This document shows positions 27,453 through 35,996 of a stretch of DNA of 55,651 nt, in pieces. A model generated the notes under the pieces. That model did no database searches. It was not told the origin of the DNA and saw nothing but the letters and a program-made list of their open reading frames with translations. Numbering within the stretch: position 1 is the stretch's first letter; each line of letters begins with the position of its first letter. The stretch is from Halioglobus sp. (GTDB lineage: Bacteria > Pseudomonadota > Gammaproteobacteria > Pseudomonadales > Halieaceae): NCBI GenBank assembly GCA_002699145.1, contig PABK01000010.1, forward strand, positions 1-55,651, read 5' to 3'. Made by a program: the position numbers and the translations under genes.

Positions 27453-28388
27453 TCAAAGCGCCGCGACCGCCTGCAGCACCGCCTCGGCACTGCGCAGTTG
27501 TCGTAACTCATCCAGCCCCTCCAGCCCGCCGCGCAGGATGAGGTGGCTGACGCCCAGGCGCGCCACGTGTTCGGCGATGCGCTCGCGCACGTAATGGCTG
27601 TCGCCGACGATGGCCCAGTCGTCGACGGCGGCGGCCTTGTCGCGCATGCGCGCCGGCACGCTGCGCGCCAGGGCCTCGCGCAACTCCCGCGCCGCGGCCG
27701 GCTTTTCCGCCACGAACACGCAGCGCATCAGCGGCACCGTCGGCACCGGCGGCAGGCCCGCCGCGGCGACCGCCTCGCGGTACAGGGCATAGTTGTCCTG
27801 CAGTACCTGCAGGGATTCCACCGGCGAGGCCAGGTAGGGCAGGCCCAGCTCCGCCACCTGGCGCAGCGCCAGGGGCCCGAACGCGGCCACCCAGAGCGGC
27901 GGCGCGGGCTGCTGCAGCGGCAGCGGCGCCAGGACCACGGGCCGTCCGTCCTCCCCCCGCGCCAGCGGCTCGCCGCGCCAGGCGTCGCGCATGATCTGCA
28001 GGTTGCGCGCGAACAGCTTGCGCTTGTGCGCCGCGTCGACGCCGAAGGCGGCAAACATGCCAGGCTGCATACCCCGCCCCAGACCGAGAATCAGCCGCCC
28101 CTCGCTGAGCCGGTCCAGCACCGCCACCTCCTCCGCCGCCTGCAGCGGGTTGCGGATGGGCAGCAGGTAGGAGGTACAACCCAGTCGCAGGTGCGAGGTG
28201 CGCGCGGCCACGGCGGCCAGCAGGGTCAGCGGCGAGGGTATGGCGCGCGCGCCGCCGAAATGATTCTCCGGCAGCCAGAAGGAGTGAAAGCCCATCGCCT
28301 CGGCGCGCTCGGCCTGGCGGCACAAGCCCGCGGCGCTGCCGAGGTCGTCCCAGGCCCAGGCGGTCGTGGCGACCTCGATACCGCTCAT
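27453..28388 (-). CDS. LLM-class (luciferase-like) flavin oxidoreductase
   Basis: A 311-residue TIM-barrel flavoprotein: RAEAMGFHSFWLPENHFGG at the start, LLAAVAARTSHLRLGCTSYLLPIRNPLQAAEEVAVLDRLSEGRLILGLGRGMQ in the core and a C-terminal VSHLILRGGLEGLDEL. The family transfers hydride between reduced flavin and a substrate, or performs monooxygenation. It begins 11 bases after the stop of the CurA-like reductase, so the two form an operon. The ATG has no clear ribosome site, consistent with coupling. Confidence 0.82.
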   Translation of the reverse strand: MSGIEVATTAWAWDDLGSAAGLCRQAERAEAMGFHSFWLPENHFGGARAIPSPLTLLAAVAARTSHLRLGCTSYLLPIRNPLQAAEEVAVLDRLSEGRLILGLGRGMQPGMFAAFGVDAAHKRKLFARNLQIMRDAWRGEPLARGEDGRPVVLAPLPLQQPAPPLWVAAFGPLALRQVAELGLPYLASPVESLQVLQDNYALYREAVAAAGLPPVPTVPLMRCVFVAEKPAAARELREALARSVPARMRDKAAAVDDWAIVGDSHYVRERIAEHVARLGVSHLILRGGLEGLDELRQLRSAEAVLQAVAAL

Positions 28389-28399
28389 ACCGCGCCGGG

Positions 28400-29497
28400 T
28401 CAGCTGACTTTCACCACCAGCTTGCCGAAATTGGCGCCGCTGAACAGGCCGAGGAAGGCCTCGGGGGCGTTCTCCAGGCCCTCGACGACATCCTCGCGGT
28501 AACGGATCCGGCCCTGTGCCAGCCAGCCGCTCATGTCGGCGATGAAGTCCGGCACACGGTGATAGTAGTTACTGACGAGAAAGCCCTGCATCTTGATGCT
28601 GCGCCGGAGAATCAGGCCCTGCAGGACGCTCATGCGGTCCGGCCCCGGCAGCGGTTGCGTCTGGTTGTAGTGGGCGATCAGGCCACACACGGGCACGCGG
28701 GCGAAGTTGTTGAGCAGGGGCATCACCGCCTCCCAGGAACTGCCGCCGACGTTTTCGAAGTACACATCGACGCCGTCCGGGCAGGCCGCGGCCAACTGCG
28801 CGGCCATATCCTCGTCGTAATGGCTGACACAGGCGTCGTAGCCCAGCTCCTTCACCGCGTACGCGCACTTCTCCTTAGCCCCGGCGATGCCGACCACGCG
28901 GCAGCCCTTCAGTTTGGCGATTTGCCCGACCACCGAGCCGACCGCCCCGGTGGACGCCGCCAGCACGACGGTCTCCCCCGCTTTCGGCTCGCCGATGTCC
29001 AGCAGGCCCACGTAGGCGGTGAGCCCGGGCATGCCCAGCACGCCCAGCGCGTAGGAGGGCCGCGGGATGCGCGGGTCCACCTTCATCAGGTCGTCGCCGG
29101 CCGACACGGCGTAGTCCTGCCAGCCGGCGAAGGCGGTGACCAGCTCGCCGCTGGCGAAACGCGGGTTGTTCGAGGCCACCACCTCGCTCACCGTCCCGCC
29201 GACCATCACGTCGTCCACCGCCATGGGCTCGGCGTAGCTGCGCGCCGCGCTCATGCGCCCGCGCATGTAGGGATCCAGCGACAGCCAGCGGGTTCGCAGC
29301 AGCACCTCGCCCTCCCCCGCGACCGGCACAGCCGTCTTCTCCAGGCGGAAGTTGTCCAGGCTCGGCTTGCCGACCGGGCGCGAGGCCATGACGATACGGC
29401 GGTTGACGTCTGCCTGCGCCCCGGTCGCGGGCAGGGCCCCGACGGCGCCGAGGGCGGCCAGGGAGGTCAGGGTGAATTCGCGGCGGCTCATGCTCAT
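28400..29497 (-). CDS. CurA-like NADP-dependent MDR reductase with Tat-like leader
   Basis: A 365-residue zinc-free medium-chain reductase of the CurA/YncB/leukotriene-B4 reductase type: LSLDPYMRGRM, PSYALGVLGMPGLTAYVGLLDIGEPKAGETVVLAASTGAVGSVVGQIAKLKG (dinucleotide fold), VDVYFENVGGSSWEAV, and QGFLVSNYYHR. The first about 29 residues are unusual: MSMSRREFTLTSLAALGAVG ends in ATGAQA and looks like a twin-arginine signal peptide. AGGA lies 8 bases before the ATG at 29497, so the leader is translated. Known relatives are cytosolic and use NADPH to reduce enones. See the finding on this leader. Confidence 0.85.
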   Translation of the reverse strand: MSMSRREFTLTSLAALGAVGALPATGAQADVNRRIVMASRPVGKPSLDNFRLEKTAVPVAGEGEVLLRTRWLSLDPYMRGRMSAARSYAEPMAVDDVMVGGTVSEVVASNNPRFASGELVTAFAGWQDYAVSAGDDLMKVDPRIPRPSYALGVLGMPGLTAYVGLLDIGEPKAGETVVLAASTGAVGSVVGQIAKLKGCRVVGIAGAKEKCAYAVKELGYDACVSHYDEDMAAQLAAACPDGVDVYFENVGGSSWEAVMPLLNNFARVPVCGLIAHYNQTQPLPGPDRMSVLQGLILRRSIKMQGFLVSNYYHRVPDFIADMSGWLAQGRIRYREDVVEGLENAPEAFLGLFSGANFGKLVVKVS

Positions 29498-29716
29498 GGG
29501 CTGGTCCTGTTCAGCGGCTGGGAAAAAAGACTGTCAACAACCATAGACCATCGCGGGCGAGCTGTCCGCGTCGCCAGCGCCAGGCGGAAGGCGGCGTGCT
29601 GGCCGCGGCAACGGACCATCTGGTTGAACCAGGGCCGTGCATCGCACCCGCCCCGGATACCCCGGCGGAGTGACATTGACTACACTGACACGGTGATATT
29701 TGAGGAGGTACGGGAT

Positions 29717-31465
29717 ATGTACGACCTGGTGATTCGCAACGCGACCATCGTCGACGGCACCGGCGGAGACGCCTTCAGCGGCGATCTCGCGGTGCGCGAC
29801 GGCAAGATCGCCGCCGTGGGCGAGGTGCCCGAAAGCGGCCGGCGGGAAATCGACGCCGGCGGCAAGCTGCTCACCCCCGGCTGGGTGGATGTACACTCGC
29901 ACATGGACGGCCAGGCGACCTGGGACCCGCTGTGCTCCCCCGCCGCCAACCACGGCATCACCACCCTGGTGATGGGCAACTGCGGCGTTGGCTTCGCGCC
30001 CTGCGAACCCAGCGACGAGGCCCACGACCGGCTCATCGCCGTCATGGAAGACGTCGAGGATATTCCCGGCGCGGCCCTGCACGAAGGCATCGCGTGGAAC
30101 TGGGAGTCCTTCGCCGAATACCTGGACGCGGTGGAGGCCTCCCCCCGGGCCATCGACGTCGGCGCCCAGGTGCCGCACTGCGCGGTGCGCACCTACGTCA
30201 TGGGCGACCGCGGCACGCACAACGAGAAAGCCACCGGGGAGGACATCGCCAGGATGGCGGCGATCGTCCGCGACGGCATCGAGGCCGGCGCCCTGGGCTT
30301 CACCACCTCGCGCACCGAGTTGCACACCACGCGCGAGGACGAGGCAATGCCCGGCACCTACGCCGACGAGGCGGAGCTGCTGGGCATCGGCAGGGCCATC
30401 GGCGAACTCGGCGGGCGCGGCATCTACGGCGTGGTCTCCGACTGGAACAACTGGGAACAGGAGATGGACTGGATGAAGCGCCTGTCCATCGAGAACAACT
30501 GCCAGATCAACTTCGTGCTGTTTTTCCGCGAGAGCAGCGACTGGCCGCGGGTGAAGGCGCAGCTGGAGTACGTGCGCGAGGCGGCGAAGGAAGGCGCGCG
30601 GCTGATTCCCCACGTGGGCGCGCGGCCGGTCAACATCCTGCTGTCCTGGGACGGCACCATCCACCCGTTCAGCTTCTACGCCAATTACGGGCCGCTGTCG
30701 CTGCTGTCCCACGAGGAGCGCCTGGCCGAGCTGCGCAAGCCCGAGGTGCGCGCGGCCATCCTCGCCGAGGAGCCGCCGCTGACCGGCGACGACTTCATGG
30801 ACACCATCGTCGACGGCTTCGACAAGCTGTACGAACTGGGCGATCCGCCGAACTACGAGCCCGGGCCGCAGGACAGCATCGCCGCGCGCGCCGCCGCGGC
30901 CGGGGTGACTCCCCGCGAGTACTGCTACGACCTCATGCTGGGCAACGACGGCAAGGGTGTCGTGTACTTCCCCTGCTTCGGCTACGGCGCCGGCGACCTC
31001 AGCCGCCAGGTGGAGCTGTTGCAGGACGACAGCACGGTACTCTCCCTGGCGGACACCGGGGCGCACTGCGGCGTGCTCTGTGACGCCAGCGTGCCGACGC
31101 AGATGCTCAGCTATTTCGTGCGCGACCGCGAGCGCGGCCAGCGCCTGCGCCTGGAAGACGTGGTAAAAATGCAGACCATGGACACCGCGCGCTGCGTCGG
31201 CCTGGAAGACCGCGGCACCCTGCAGCCCGGCATGAAGGCGGATCTCAACATCATCGACTTCGACGCACTGCAACTGGAGGCGCCGCAGATCATTTTCGAC
31301 CTGCCCGCCGGCGGCCGACGCATGTTCCAGGGCGCGCGGGGCTACGTCGCCACGATCGTCAGCGGCGAGGTCATCATGGAAAACGGCGAGTACACCGGGG
31401 CGGTTCCCGGCGCCCTGATCCGCGGCCCGCAAGCGGCGCCCCTGGCGGCAACCGAGGCGGCCTGA
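29717..31465 (+). CDS. N-acyl-D-amino-acid deacylase-family amidohydrolase
   Basis: A 582-residue amidohydrolase of the D-aminoacylase group (COG3653). Metal ligands are in TPGWVDVHSHMDGQ, and NHGITTLVMGNCGVGFAPC is a family block including the Cys that binds zinc in D-aminoacylase. VPHCAVRTYVMGDRG, ALGFTTSRTELH and the C-terminal LQPGMKADLNIIDFDAL also fit. It should hydrolyse an amide or cyclic imide; the substrate is unknown. GAGGAGGT lies 8 bases before the ATG, one of the strongest ribosome sites here. It is first in a three-gene operon with the flavin oxidoreductase and the thiamine-binding protein. Confidence 0.87.
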   Translation: MYDLVIRNATIVDGTGGDAFSGDLAVRDGKIAAVGEVPESGRREIDAGGKLLTPGWVDVHSHMDGQATWDPLCSPAANHGITTLVMGNCGVGFAPCEPSDEAHDRLIAVMEDVEDIPGAALHEGIAWNWESFAEYLDAVEASPRAIDVGAQVPHCAVRTYVMGDRGTHNEKATGEDIARMAAIVRDGIEAGALGFTTSRTELHTTREDEAMPGTYADEAELLGIGRAIGELGGRGIYGVVSDWNNWEQEMDWMKRLSIENNCQINFVLFFRESSDWPRVKAQLEYVREAAKEGARLIPHVGARPVNILLSWDGTIHPFSFYANYGPLSLLSHEERLAELRKPEVRAAILAEEPPLTGDDFMDTIVDGFDKLYELGDPPNYEPGPQDSIAARAAAAGVTPREYCYDLMLGNDGKGVVYFPCFGYGAGDLSRQVELLQDDSTVLSLADTGAHCGVLCDASVPTQMLSYFVRDRERGQRLRLEDVVKMQTMDTARCVGLEDRGTLQPGMKADLNIIDFDALQLEAPQIIFDLPAGGRRMFQGARGYVATIVSGEVIMENGEYTGAVPGALIRGPQAAPLAATEAA

Positions 31466-31471
31466 GCGGCG

Positions 31472-32482
31472 TTGACCGCGGTCAACGCCAACCTGCGCCT
31501 CAACCTGACCGGGGCGGAAACGGCGCCGGCGGCGCGCGCCGCGCGTTACCAGGCGGCCATCGACATGGCCGCCTTCGCCGATGCCAGGGGTTTCGCCAGC
31601 GTCAACGTGGAGGAACACCATGTCGCCGACAACGGCTGGCTGCCCTCCCCCCTGACCATGGCGGCGGCGATCGCCGCGCGCACCGAGCACTGCGCCATCG
31701 GCGTCATGGCCCTGCTGGTCACCCTCTACGACCCGGTGCGGCTGGCCGAGGACATCGCCGTGGTGGACCTGCTCAGCAGCGGCCGCCTGACTTTCATCGC
31801 CGGCATGGGCTACCGCGATATCGAATTTCACATCGCCAACAAGCCCTTCGCAGAGCGCGGCGCCTGGATGGACCACGTGCTGGAGACGCTGCTGCAGGCC
31901 TGGGGTGACGAACCCTTCGAGTACCGGGGCAGGACGGTCAACGTGACGCCCAAGCCCTTCACCCGCCCGCACCCGTTCTTCCTCGTCGGCGGTATGAGCA
32001 GGGCCGCCGCGCGCCGGGCGGCGCGCCTGGGATTGCCCTTCGCACCACCGGTGGCCGACCCGGAACTGGAGGCGTACTACCACGCACAGTGCGCGGCGCA
32101 CGGCACGCAGGGGTTCACTCACGCGCCGCCCGCGGATTTCTCCGTGCTGTTTATCCACGAGGACCCGGATGAAGCCTGGACCACCCTCGGCGACCACTTT
32201 CTCAACGAGGCGCTGGAGTACGCCAGCTGGAAAACCGCGGGCGTGAAGCGGCCACTGGAATTCTGCAGCAACTCCGTGGCGGCCTTGCGGCGGGAGCAGC
32301 GCTACGAGATCATAACCCCCGCGGAATGCGCGCGCCGCCACCGCGAACGCGACGATTTTTTCGCCGCCATTCACCCGCTGATTGGCGGCATGCCACTGGA
32401 CGAGGCCTGGCGCTGCCTGCAGCTGTACGCCGACGCGGTGCTGCAACCACTGCTGGCCGGCCAGGCCACCGGAGGACCCTGA
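31472..32482 (+). CDS. LLM-class flavin oxidoreductase/monooxygenase
   Basis: A 336-residue luciferase-like TIM barrel: FADARGFASVNVEEHHVADNGWLPSPLTMAAAIAARTEHCAIGVMALLVTLYDPVRLAEDIAVVDLLSSGRLTFIAGMGY, then PHPFFLVGGMSRAAARRAARLGLPF. The EHH segment is typical of bacterial luciferase relatives that act as FMN-dependent monooxygenases. It begins 6 bases after the amidohydrolase stop and is followed after 1 base by the thiamine-binding protein. The start codon used is TTG at 31472; I see no better one. Confidence 0.84.
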   Translation: MTAVNANLRLNLTGAETAPAARAARYQAAIDMAAFADARGFASVNVEEHHVADNGWLPSPLTMAAAIAARTEHCAIGVMALLVTLYDPVRLAEDIAVVDLLSSGRLTFIAGMGYRDIEFHIANKPFAERGAWMDHVLETLLQAWGDEPFEYRGRTVNVTPKPFTRPHPFFLVGGMSRAAARRAARLGLPFAPPVADPELEAYYHAQCAAHGTQGFTHAPPADFSVLFIHEDPDEAWTTLGDHFLNEALEYASWKTAGVKRPLEFCSNSVAALRREQRYEIITPAECARRHRERDDFFAAIHPLIGGMPLDEAWRCLQLYADAVLQPLLAGQATGGP

Positions 32483-32483
32483 C

Positions 32484-32735
32484 GTGTTGATGACTGCCGA
32501 ACTGAGCCTGTACCCCTTCGACGAGGACTACATCCCGCCGATCAAGGCGTTTATCGACTTTCTCAACGCGGTGCCCGGGCTGTGCGTCGAGACCCACGCC
32601 ACCTGCACCATCATCAGCGGTGAGGATCAACTGGTATTCGACACCCTGCGCGACGCCCTGCGCTGGAGCCGCGAACGCGGCAAGGTGGTGCTGGTGAGCA
32701 AGATGCTGCCCGGGTACACGCCCCCCGGGCAATAG
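32484..32735 (+). CDS. YkoF-like thiamine-binding domain protein
   Basis: An 83-residue single-domain protein of the MTH1187/YkoF family (PF01910): ELSLYPFDEDYIPPIKAFIDFLNAVPGLCVETHATCTIISGEDQLVFDTLRDALRWSRERGKVVLVSKMLPGY. Relatives bind thiamine or its pyrimidine part. GGAGG is 8 bases before GTG at 32484 and 14 before the ATG at 32490, favouring GTG. It closes the amidohydrolase operon. A DsbA-fold remnant follows in the same frame after the TAG stop. Confidence 0.82.
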   Translation: MLMTAELSLYPFDEDYIPPIKAFIDFLNAVPGLCVETHATCTIISGEDQLVFDTLRDALRWSRERGKVVLVSKMLPGYTPPGQ

Positions 32736-32936
32736 CCTGTCGCCGACGGATTCGCCCTGAGCGGGACGCTGGCATGCTGGTTCGATGTCGGCAGTCCCAC
32801 GGCCTACCTCGCACACCAGCGCCTGGGGCAGTGGCAACGACAGTACGCGCCGCCGCCGGAGCAGCGCTCCCTGTTGCCGGGCGGCGTGTTCGGCGCGCCG
32901 CCGTCGCCCGTCGTTCCCGCTACCGTGTCAGCGTAA
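32736..32936 (+). pseudogene. N-terminal remnant of a DsbA-fold 2-hydroxychromene-2-carboxylate isomerase
   Basis: In the frame directly after the thiamine-binding stop codon, 66 codons read ...LACWFDVGSPTAYLAHQRL... and ...LLPGGVFGAPPSPVVPAT... up to TAA at 32934-32936. This matches the first about 55 residues of kappa-class GST/HCCA isomerases (F-D-x-x-SP-x-x-YLA, then LLGGVF-x-x-x-x-x-SP-x-x-VPAK). The remaining about 140 residues are absent, because the VWA gene's 3' end lies there. There is no good start codon; a CTG at 32757 is the nearest candidate. I read it as a decayed gene from the same operon. Confidence 0.6.
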
Positions 32937-34821
32937 CCCGCACACGCTCACCGGACACCACCTGTACCGGTTGGCGCTGGCCGGCCGACTCCACGACATA
33001 GTTCCCAGGTTGCAGCGTCAGTACCTCGCCGCCGGCTATACCGCGGGCGATGGCGGCGCCCTGCGCGTCGAACAGGCGGTATTCGGGGTTCACCGCGCTG
33101 GCCAGGGCAGCGGCCAGCGCAGCGGCGTTGTCGGCGCGGAAATACTCGCCACCGCCCAGTTCGGCCCAGCGCGCGAAGGTCGCCGCCAAAGCCGCGTCAT
33201 CGATGGCGAAACCGACGATGTTCAGGCGCAGGTCCAGGCCCGCGGCCTGCAGCGCGGCGATCTCCGCCGCCGGGTCGCCATCACAGGTCTCCTCGCCGTC
33301 GGTGACGAGAATGATCACGCGCTGCCCGCGCACCCCCTGCAGGTCGCCGGCGGTAGCGCGCAGGGACTCCGCGATCGGCGTTTTCGCCAGGTTCATGGCA
33401 TCCACCGCCCCGATGCTGCGCTGCGCCGCCGCCGGCTCCAGCGGGGCCAGCGGAATCTCCAGCTCTGTATGGCAGGCGCCCGCCTCGCGGTGGCCGAAAA
33501 TGCGCAGGGCGAAAGGCGTTCCGGCGGGGATGGTGTCCGCGACCAGCGCCTGCAAGGTGCGTCGCGCAATAGCGACCCTGCGCTCGCCGTCCAGGCGCTG
33601 CAGCATGCTGCCGGAGGCGTCCAGCACCAGTTCCACCGCATCATCCGCCGCGAACGCGGAACTGCCCGCAGCCTCCACCAGCAGGCTCCCCGGCGGCTGC
33701 GGCGGCGGGGTTACCTGCAGCGGTCGCGTGGCCAGCACACGTCCGCCGTGGCTGAGGTAGCGCAGTTCGTACTGCCCCGGCGCGGCGGGCGCAAACACCC
33801 TGACCACCTCGCCCCGGGCGGGATCGATATAGCTGTAGGCGACGTCGTCGTCGCTGCCCGGCGGCACCACCTGCACCCGGTCGCCGCGGTTGCCCGGCCC
33901 TTCCCAGGTCACCGGGAAATAGGCGGCGCCGGGTACCGCGTCCGCCGCCTGCAGGGCGGCGCTCACCGCGACCACGCTGAACGCCGTCTCGCCAATGACC
34001 TGTCCGCCGGTGAGGTAGACCACCGAGTAGTCGCCCGGCTCCTCGGGTGCGCGCAGGGTGACCGCGCCCGGGTTGTGTCCGGTGTATGAGTAACTGCCGG
34101 CGGCCGCTCCCGCGGCGTTCATCACCCGCAGCATATCGCCGCGATTGTCCGGCCCGCTCCAGTCAACGGAAAAATGCGCGCCGGCGGCCACCTCGGCGGG
34201 GGCGCGTAGCTGCGCCTGCACCCCGCCCACGCGAATGTCCACGGCGCCGATTTCGCGCTTGCCGCTGAAATAGGCCACCCGGTAGTCGCCCGGCGACGTG
34301 GGGGCGCGCAGGGTCAGGACATCGCCCTTCGCGATGCCGACATAGGCGTACAGGCCACTCAGCGGTTTACCCGCGGCGTCGGTAAACTGGATGTAATCGC
34401 CCTTGTTCAGGGGGCCTTCGAACGCCACTTCCACCGCGGCGTTCATTTCGACCTCCGGCGCCACCTCCAGGCGCGCGCTGATGGGCGTGACCGTCAACGG
34501 GTAGCTGGCGACCACCTCCCGCTGCGCGAGGTAGACCACCGCGTACTCGCCCGGCTCCACCGGTGCGGTGAGCCTGATGACCCCGTTTTTGGCGTTGCCG
34601 ACGTAGGCGTAGCTGCCCCCCAGCACCGTGCCCTGGGCATCGCTGAAACGCAGCATATCGCCGCTGCCGCCGGGGCCCGAGACGCGCACGTCGAAGGTCT
34701 CGTAGGCCTTTACCACCTGCGGCAGCAGCAGGGTCGGCGTCTCTGCCGGCGTCTGCGCCAGCGCGGCGGCGCACAGGCAGGCCAACAACAGTGGCAGTGC
34801 GGCTTTACGAATCAGTGACAT
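32920..34821 (-). CDS. Exported Ig-like repeat protein with C-terminal VWA domain
   Basis: A 633-residue secreted protein with a signal peptide (MSLIRKAALPLLLACLCAAALA). Four Ig-like repeats of about 90 residues follow, each with a GP-x-x-x-GD...G-x-Y-x-YV...V-x-L-x-AP...PG-x-Y-x-V-x-Y pattern. The VWA domain (about 395-580) has an intact MIDAS start DASGSM, LAKTPIAESL and VTDGEETCDGDP. A short C-terminal beta domain (GEVLTLQPGNYVVES) ends it. VWA domains bind metal and protein partners, so an adhesive or sensor role at the cell surface is inferred. GGAGG lies 7 bases before the ATG at 34821. The 3' end overlaps the isomerase remnant by 17 bases. The gene lies immediately outside the left repeat of the island. 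Confidence 0.85.
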   Translation of the reverse strand: MSLIRKAALPLLLACLCAAALAQTPAETPTLLLPQVVKAYETFDVRVSGPGGSGDMLRFSDAQGTVLGGSYAYVGNAKNGVIRLTAPVEPGEYAVVYLAQREVVASYPLTVTPISARLEVAPEVEMNAAVEVAFEGPLNKGDYIQFTDAAGKPLSGLYAYVGIAKGDVLTLRAPTSPGDYRVAYFSGKREIGAVDIRVGGVQAQLRAPAEVAAGAHFSVDWSGPDNRGDMLRVMNAAGAAAGSYSYTGHNPGAVTLRAPEEPGDYSVVYLTGGQVIGETAFSVVAVSAALQAADAVPGAAYFPVTWEGPGNRGDRVQVVPPGSDDDVAYSYIDPARGEVVRVFAPAAPGQYELRYLSHGGRVLATRPLQVTPPPQPPGSLLVEAAGSSAFAADDAVELVLDASGSMLQRLDGERRVAIARRTLQALVADTIPAGTPFALRIFGHREAGACHTELEIPLAPLEPAAAQRSIGAVDAMNLAKTPIAESLRATAGDLQGVRGQRVIILVTDGEETCDGDPAAEIAALQAAGLDLRLNIVGFAIDDAALAATFARWAELGGGEYFRADNAAALAAALASAVNPEYRLFDAQGAAIARGIAGGEVLTLQPGNYVVESAGQRQPVQVVSGERVRVTLTR

Positions 34822-34870
34822 GGGCGACCTCCGACATTCTCGATGTGTCAAAGGTAGGGAGGGAATCAGG

Positions 34871-34892
34871 ATTGGTCAATCAATCGCGCAAC
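34871..34892 (+). repeat. Left direct repeat of the recX island (candidate attL)
   Basis: A 22-bp sequence beginning ATTGGTCAATC and ending GCGCAAC, identical to 40271-40292. It lies 50 bases upstream of the start of the VWA gene. Confidence 0.7.
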
Positions 34893-34943
34893 CGCTACCG
34901 GCATTGACCCGCATTGCACCCAGGGCGATGTGGAACGAGCGAG

Positions 34944-35075
34944 CTAATCCGCGGATCGGGAATCATCTCGTTCAGCGCCAAGCGAACTGCAAAATGTACG
35001 CGAAATAGTCTTGTGTAAGAGCCCCTGCCTGTGCGGGCGCCCCGGCCAGAGATACGTTTTCAGCACCTTGCTCAT
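34944..35075 (-). other. Short open frame with strong ribosome site at the island's left end
   Basis: A 43-codon frame (MSKVLKTYLWPGRPHRQGLL...) starts at 35075, preceded by AGGAG at 7-bp spacing. Just upstream another frame ends at 35086-35088 with ...RGRKLSRRTSRRSMIEAA, a basic C-terminus. The arrangement looks like the junction of two genes of a degraded mobility module, but I recognise neither product. The rest of 34893-35273 shows no gene and should contain the regulator's promoter. Confidence 0.3.
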
Positions 35076-35273
35076 TGAAAAGCTCCTATGCGGCCTCGAT
35101 CATACTGCGGCGGGAGGTTCGGCGCGACAGCTTCCTGCCACGTTCATCGGCACTCGCTATGACCACTTGAACTCCTGATTGATACAGGTGTTTACCTCTA
35201 AATTGTCTACTGATAACGTGTGCTTCGTGCAATCCAATGCTTTGGATCCGGCAAATCGACAGAATACACAGCC

Positions 35274-35888
35274 ATGGCTCGCCCAAGTACACCACTCATC
35301 GACAAAGACAAGACCCTCGAGGTAGCCCTGGAGATTGTCGACAATGAGGGCCTTGCAGCGCTTAGTATCCGGCGTTTGGGTAAGGAACTGAATGTCGCCG
35401 GATATTCCCTCTATCATCACTTCAAAAACAAAGAAGGCATTCTAGTAGCCCTTTGCAAATACGTACTGGACCAGATCGAGTATAAAGAGCCAGCGGGTCA
35501 GTCGTGGCAGGCTACGACCCTCGATTCACAGATGCGCGCCTACGAAATCCTGAGCAATCACCCCAACATCGTCCCTGCAATCATCGAACACAACTTACTC
35601 GGCGTACGCAGGTACGAATCTGAACAGGTCGCCAGGTACCTGGCAGACAAGGGACTGCCCGCAGAGGCCATCCTCGCACTCATCGAATGCCAGGCTATAC
35701 TTGTCGCCGGTTTTCTCAGTCTCGAGTCTCTGGAAGAAAATTTCTCCCGGGATGCCTCACTGGAAGTCGATGCGCCCTATCTTTTTGAGCTCGGCAAAAA
35801 CGCCGAGTTCCTGTCCCGAGCGCAACTCCTGAAACTCGTCACTCTCTCCCTGATCGATGGCATCGAGAAAAAATACTCCCTGTCGTAA
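35274..35888 (+). CDS. TetR-family transcriptional regulator
   Basis: A 204-residue regulator. The N-terminal helix-turn-helix reads ALEIVDNEGLAALSIRRLGKELNVAGYSLYHHFKNKEGILVAL, matching TetR proteins, though the usual PSALY is GYSLY. The C-terminal part is helical and probably binds a ligand. The start at 35274 (MARPSTP) is typical; an earlier ATG at 35220 is not needed. It faces the P450 gene tail-to-tail and most likely represses the island's P450, ligase and SDR genes. Confidence 0.88.
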   Translation: MARPSTPLIDKDKTLEVALEIVDNEGLAALSIRRLGKELNVAGYSLYHHFKNKEGILVALCKYVLDQIEYKEPAGQSWQATTLDSQMRAYEILSNHPNIVPAIIEHNLLGVRRYESEQVARYLADKGLPAEAILALIECQAILVAGFLSLESLEENFSRDASLEVDAPYLFELGKNAEFLSRAQLLKLVTLSLIDGIEKKYSLS

Positions 35889-35996
35889 CAGGTCCGAATC
35901 TGGAATTTCTGCAGCAGCATTTATGATTTCCTGAGCCATTGGGCACACCGCTGGCTCGACAACAGCGCCAAAGTTGTGGTGCGGAATTCACGAGCA

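Noticed and set aside
29534-32446. 970-codon minus-strand frame opposite the amidohydrolase and flavin oxidoreductase
   Set aside because: Antisense to two genes with strong family motifs; no recognisable domain despite its length.
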